Of a stretch of DNA of 5,975 nucleotides, positions 5,779-5,975 are shown in pieces. Numbering within the stretch: position 1 is the stretch's first letter; the number at the start of each line of letters is the position of its first letter. The stretch comes from Ruminococcaceae bacterium UBA1741 (lineage in GTDB: Bacteria > Bacillota > Clostridia > Oscillospirales > Acutalibacteraceae): positions 1 to 5,975 of the forward strand of contig DCHX01000016.1 of assembly GCA_002315685.1 (NCBI GenBank), in the 5' to 3' direction. A program made the position numbers and the translations under genes. The notes beneath the pieces were generated by a model that saw nothing but the letters and a program-made list of their open reading frames with translations, had not been told where the DNA came from and searched no databases.

Positions 5779-5975
5779 AAAACTTCGCCGTTAGTTAAAA
5801 AAGCATTAAGATATTGAGTAGGAGATTTCCAATTAAGAGGACGCATAGGGAAAATATTGTATTTTCTGTTGTGTACAGCAAGTTGCTTTTTGAAATCTTC
5901 AAATGAGTAAAAAGAATGTGTTGCGTAAAAATATTCGTTATCTTTACGATGTGAGCGTTCAACCTTTCCGTTATG
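5775..5975 (-). CDS. DDE/integrase-core transposase, C-terminal fragment (66 aa visible)
   Basis: The - strand is open from the window edge to TAA at 5777-5775, and it begins with HNGKVERSHRKDNEYFY. This block carries the last catalytic glutamate (visible residue 6) of the retroviral-integrase-like DDE domain. It continues with F..F..QL..HNRKYN and FPMRPLNWKSP (about 42-52), the usual C-terminal end of such transposases; the pattern resembles IS481/IS3-type integrase-core proteins, but the family cannot be settled from this piece. The gene is partial because the window stops, not because it is broken; no frameshift is seen. Its start, the two catalytic Asp residues and the helix-turn-helix region lie beyond 5975. 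Confidence 0.88.
   Translation of the reverse strand, partial: HNGKVERSHRKDNEYFYATHSFYSFEDFKKQLAVHNRKYNIFPMRPLNWKSPTQYLNAFLTNGEVF

Larger units (their letters stand above)
5739..5975 (-). mobile_element. right end of an insertion sequence (partial; runs off the window)
   Basis: The 3' part of a DDE transposase gene lies on the - strand and continues past the window edge. The exact IS end cannot be fixed because the other terminal inverted repeat is outside the window and no target-site duplication can be compared. The end probably falls between the operon terminator (5728) and the transposase stop (5777). It inserted downstream of the terminator, so it did not damage the ileS operon. Confidence 0.7.

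Noticed and set aside
1..5975. CRISPR array, tRNA or rRNA genes, phage or defence module
   Set aside because: No spaced direct repeats, tRNA cloverleaf or rRNA-like sequence was seen, and none of the proteins resembles a known defence or phage component.

Overview
The window looks like chromosomal DNA from a low-GC Gram-positive bacterium, most likely an anaerobic, spore-forming Clostridia lineage (Ruminococcaceae/Oscillospiraceae-like). The evidence is the AT-rich composition, strong GGAG/AAAGGA ribosome binding sites, sigma-A-type promoters, a T-box leader on ileS and a YpeB-type spore germination gene. No species can be named from the sequence alone.

Layout. Positions 1-460 hold a small monocistronic gene on the + strand for a 121-residue papain-like (C39-like) cysteine peptidase. 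It has its own strong promoter, which is overlaid by repeats that look like an operator. It ends in a 12-bp hairpin that contains its stop codon and is shared with the convergent ypeB gene. Positions 464-1792 (- strand) encode YpeB, a membrane-anchored PepSY-domain protein that works with the cortex-lytic enzyme SleB during germination in Bacillus; no sleB lies in the window. Positions 1793-2148 form a divergent control region: the ileS promoter, then a T-box riboswitch of about 240 nt with an AUC (Ile) specifier, a UGGU tRNA-acceptor bulge and mutually exclusive antiterminator and terminator hairpins. Positions 2149-5298 encode a 1049-residue, eukaryote/archaeal-type (type 2) isoleucyl-tRNA synthetase. 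Four nucleotides later a 122-residue two-helix membrane protein of unknown function begins; it is very probably co-transcribed and therefore also under T-box control. A strong hairpin and U-tract at 5681-5728 closes this operon. From about 5740 to the window edge lies the right end of an insertion sequence, with the C-terminal 66 residues of a DDE transposase on the - strand.

How it works together. The ileS unit is a classic feedback loop: uncharged tRNA-Ile binds the leader, stabilises the antiterminator and raises synthetase production. The C39-like peptidase, YpeB and ileS units appear to be independent transcription units. The ypeB and ileS promoters probably overlap back-to-back. I see no clear undescribed multi-gene system. 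The points most worth checking are the divergent T-box sequence, the ypeB gene standing without sleB, the operator-like repeats before the orphan C39-like peptidase, and the membrane protein tied to ileS.
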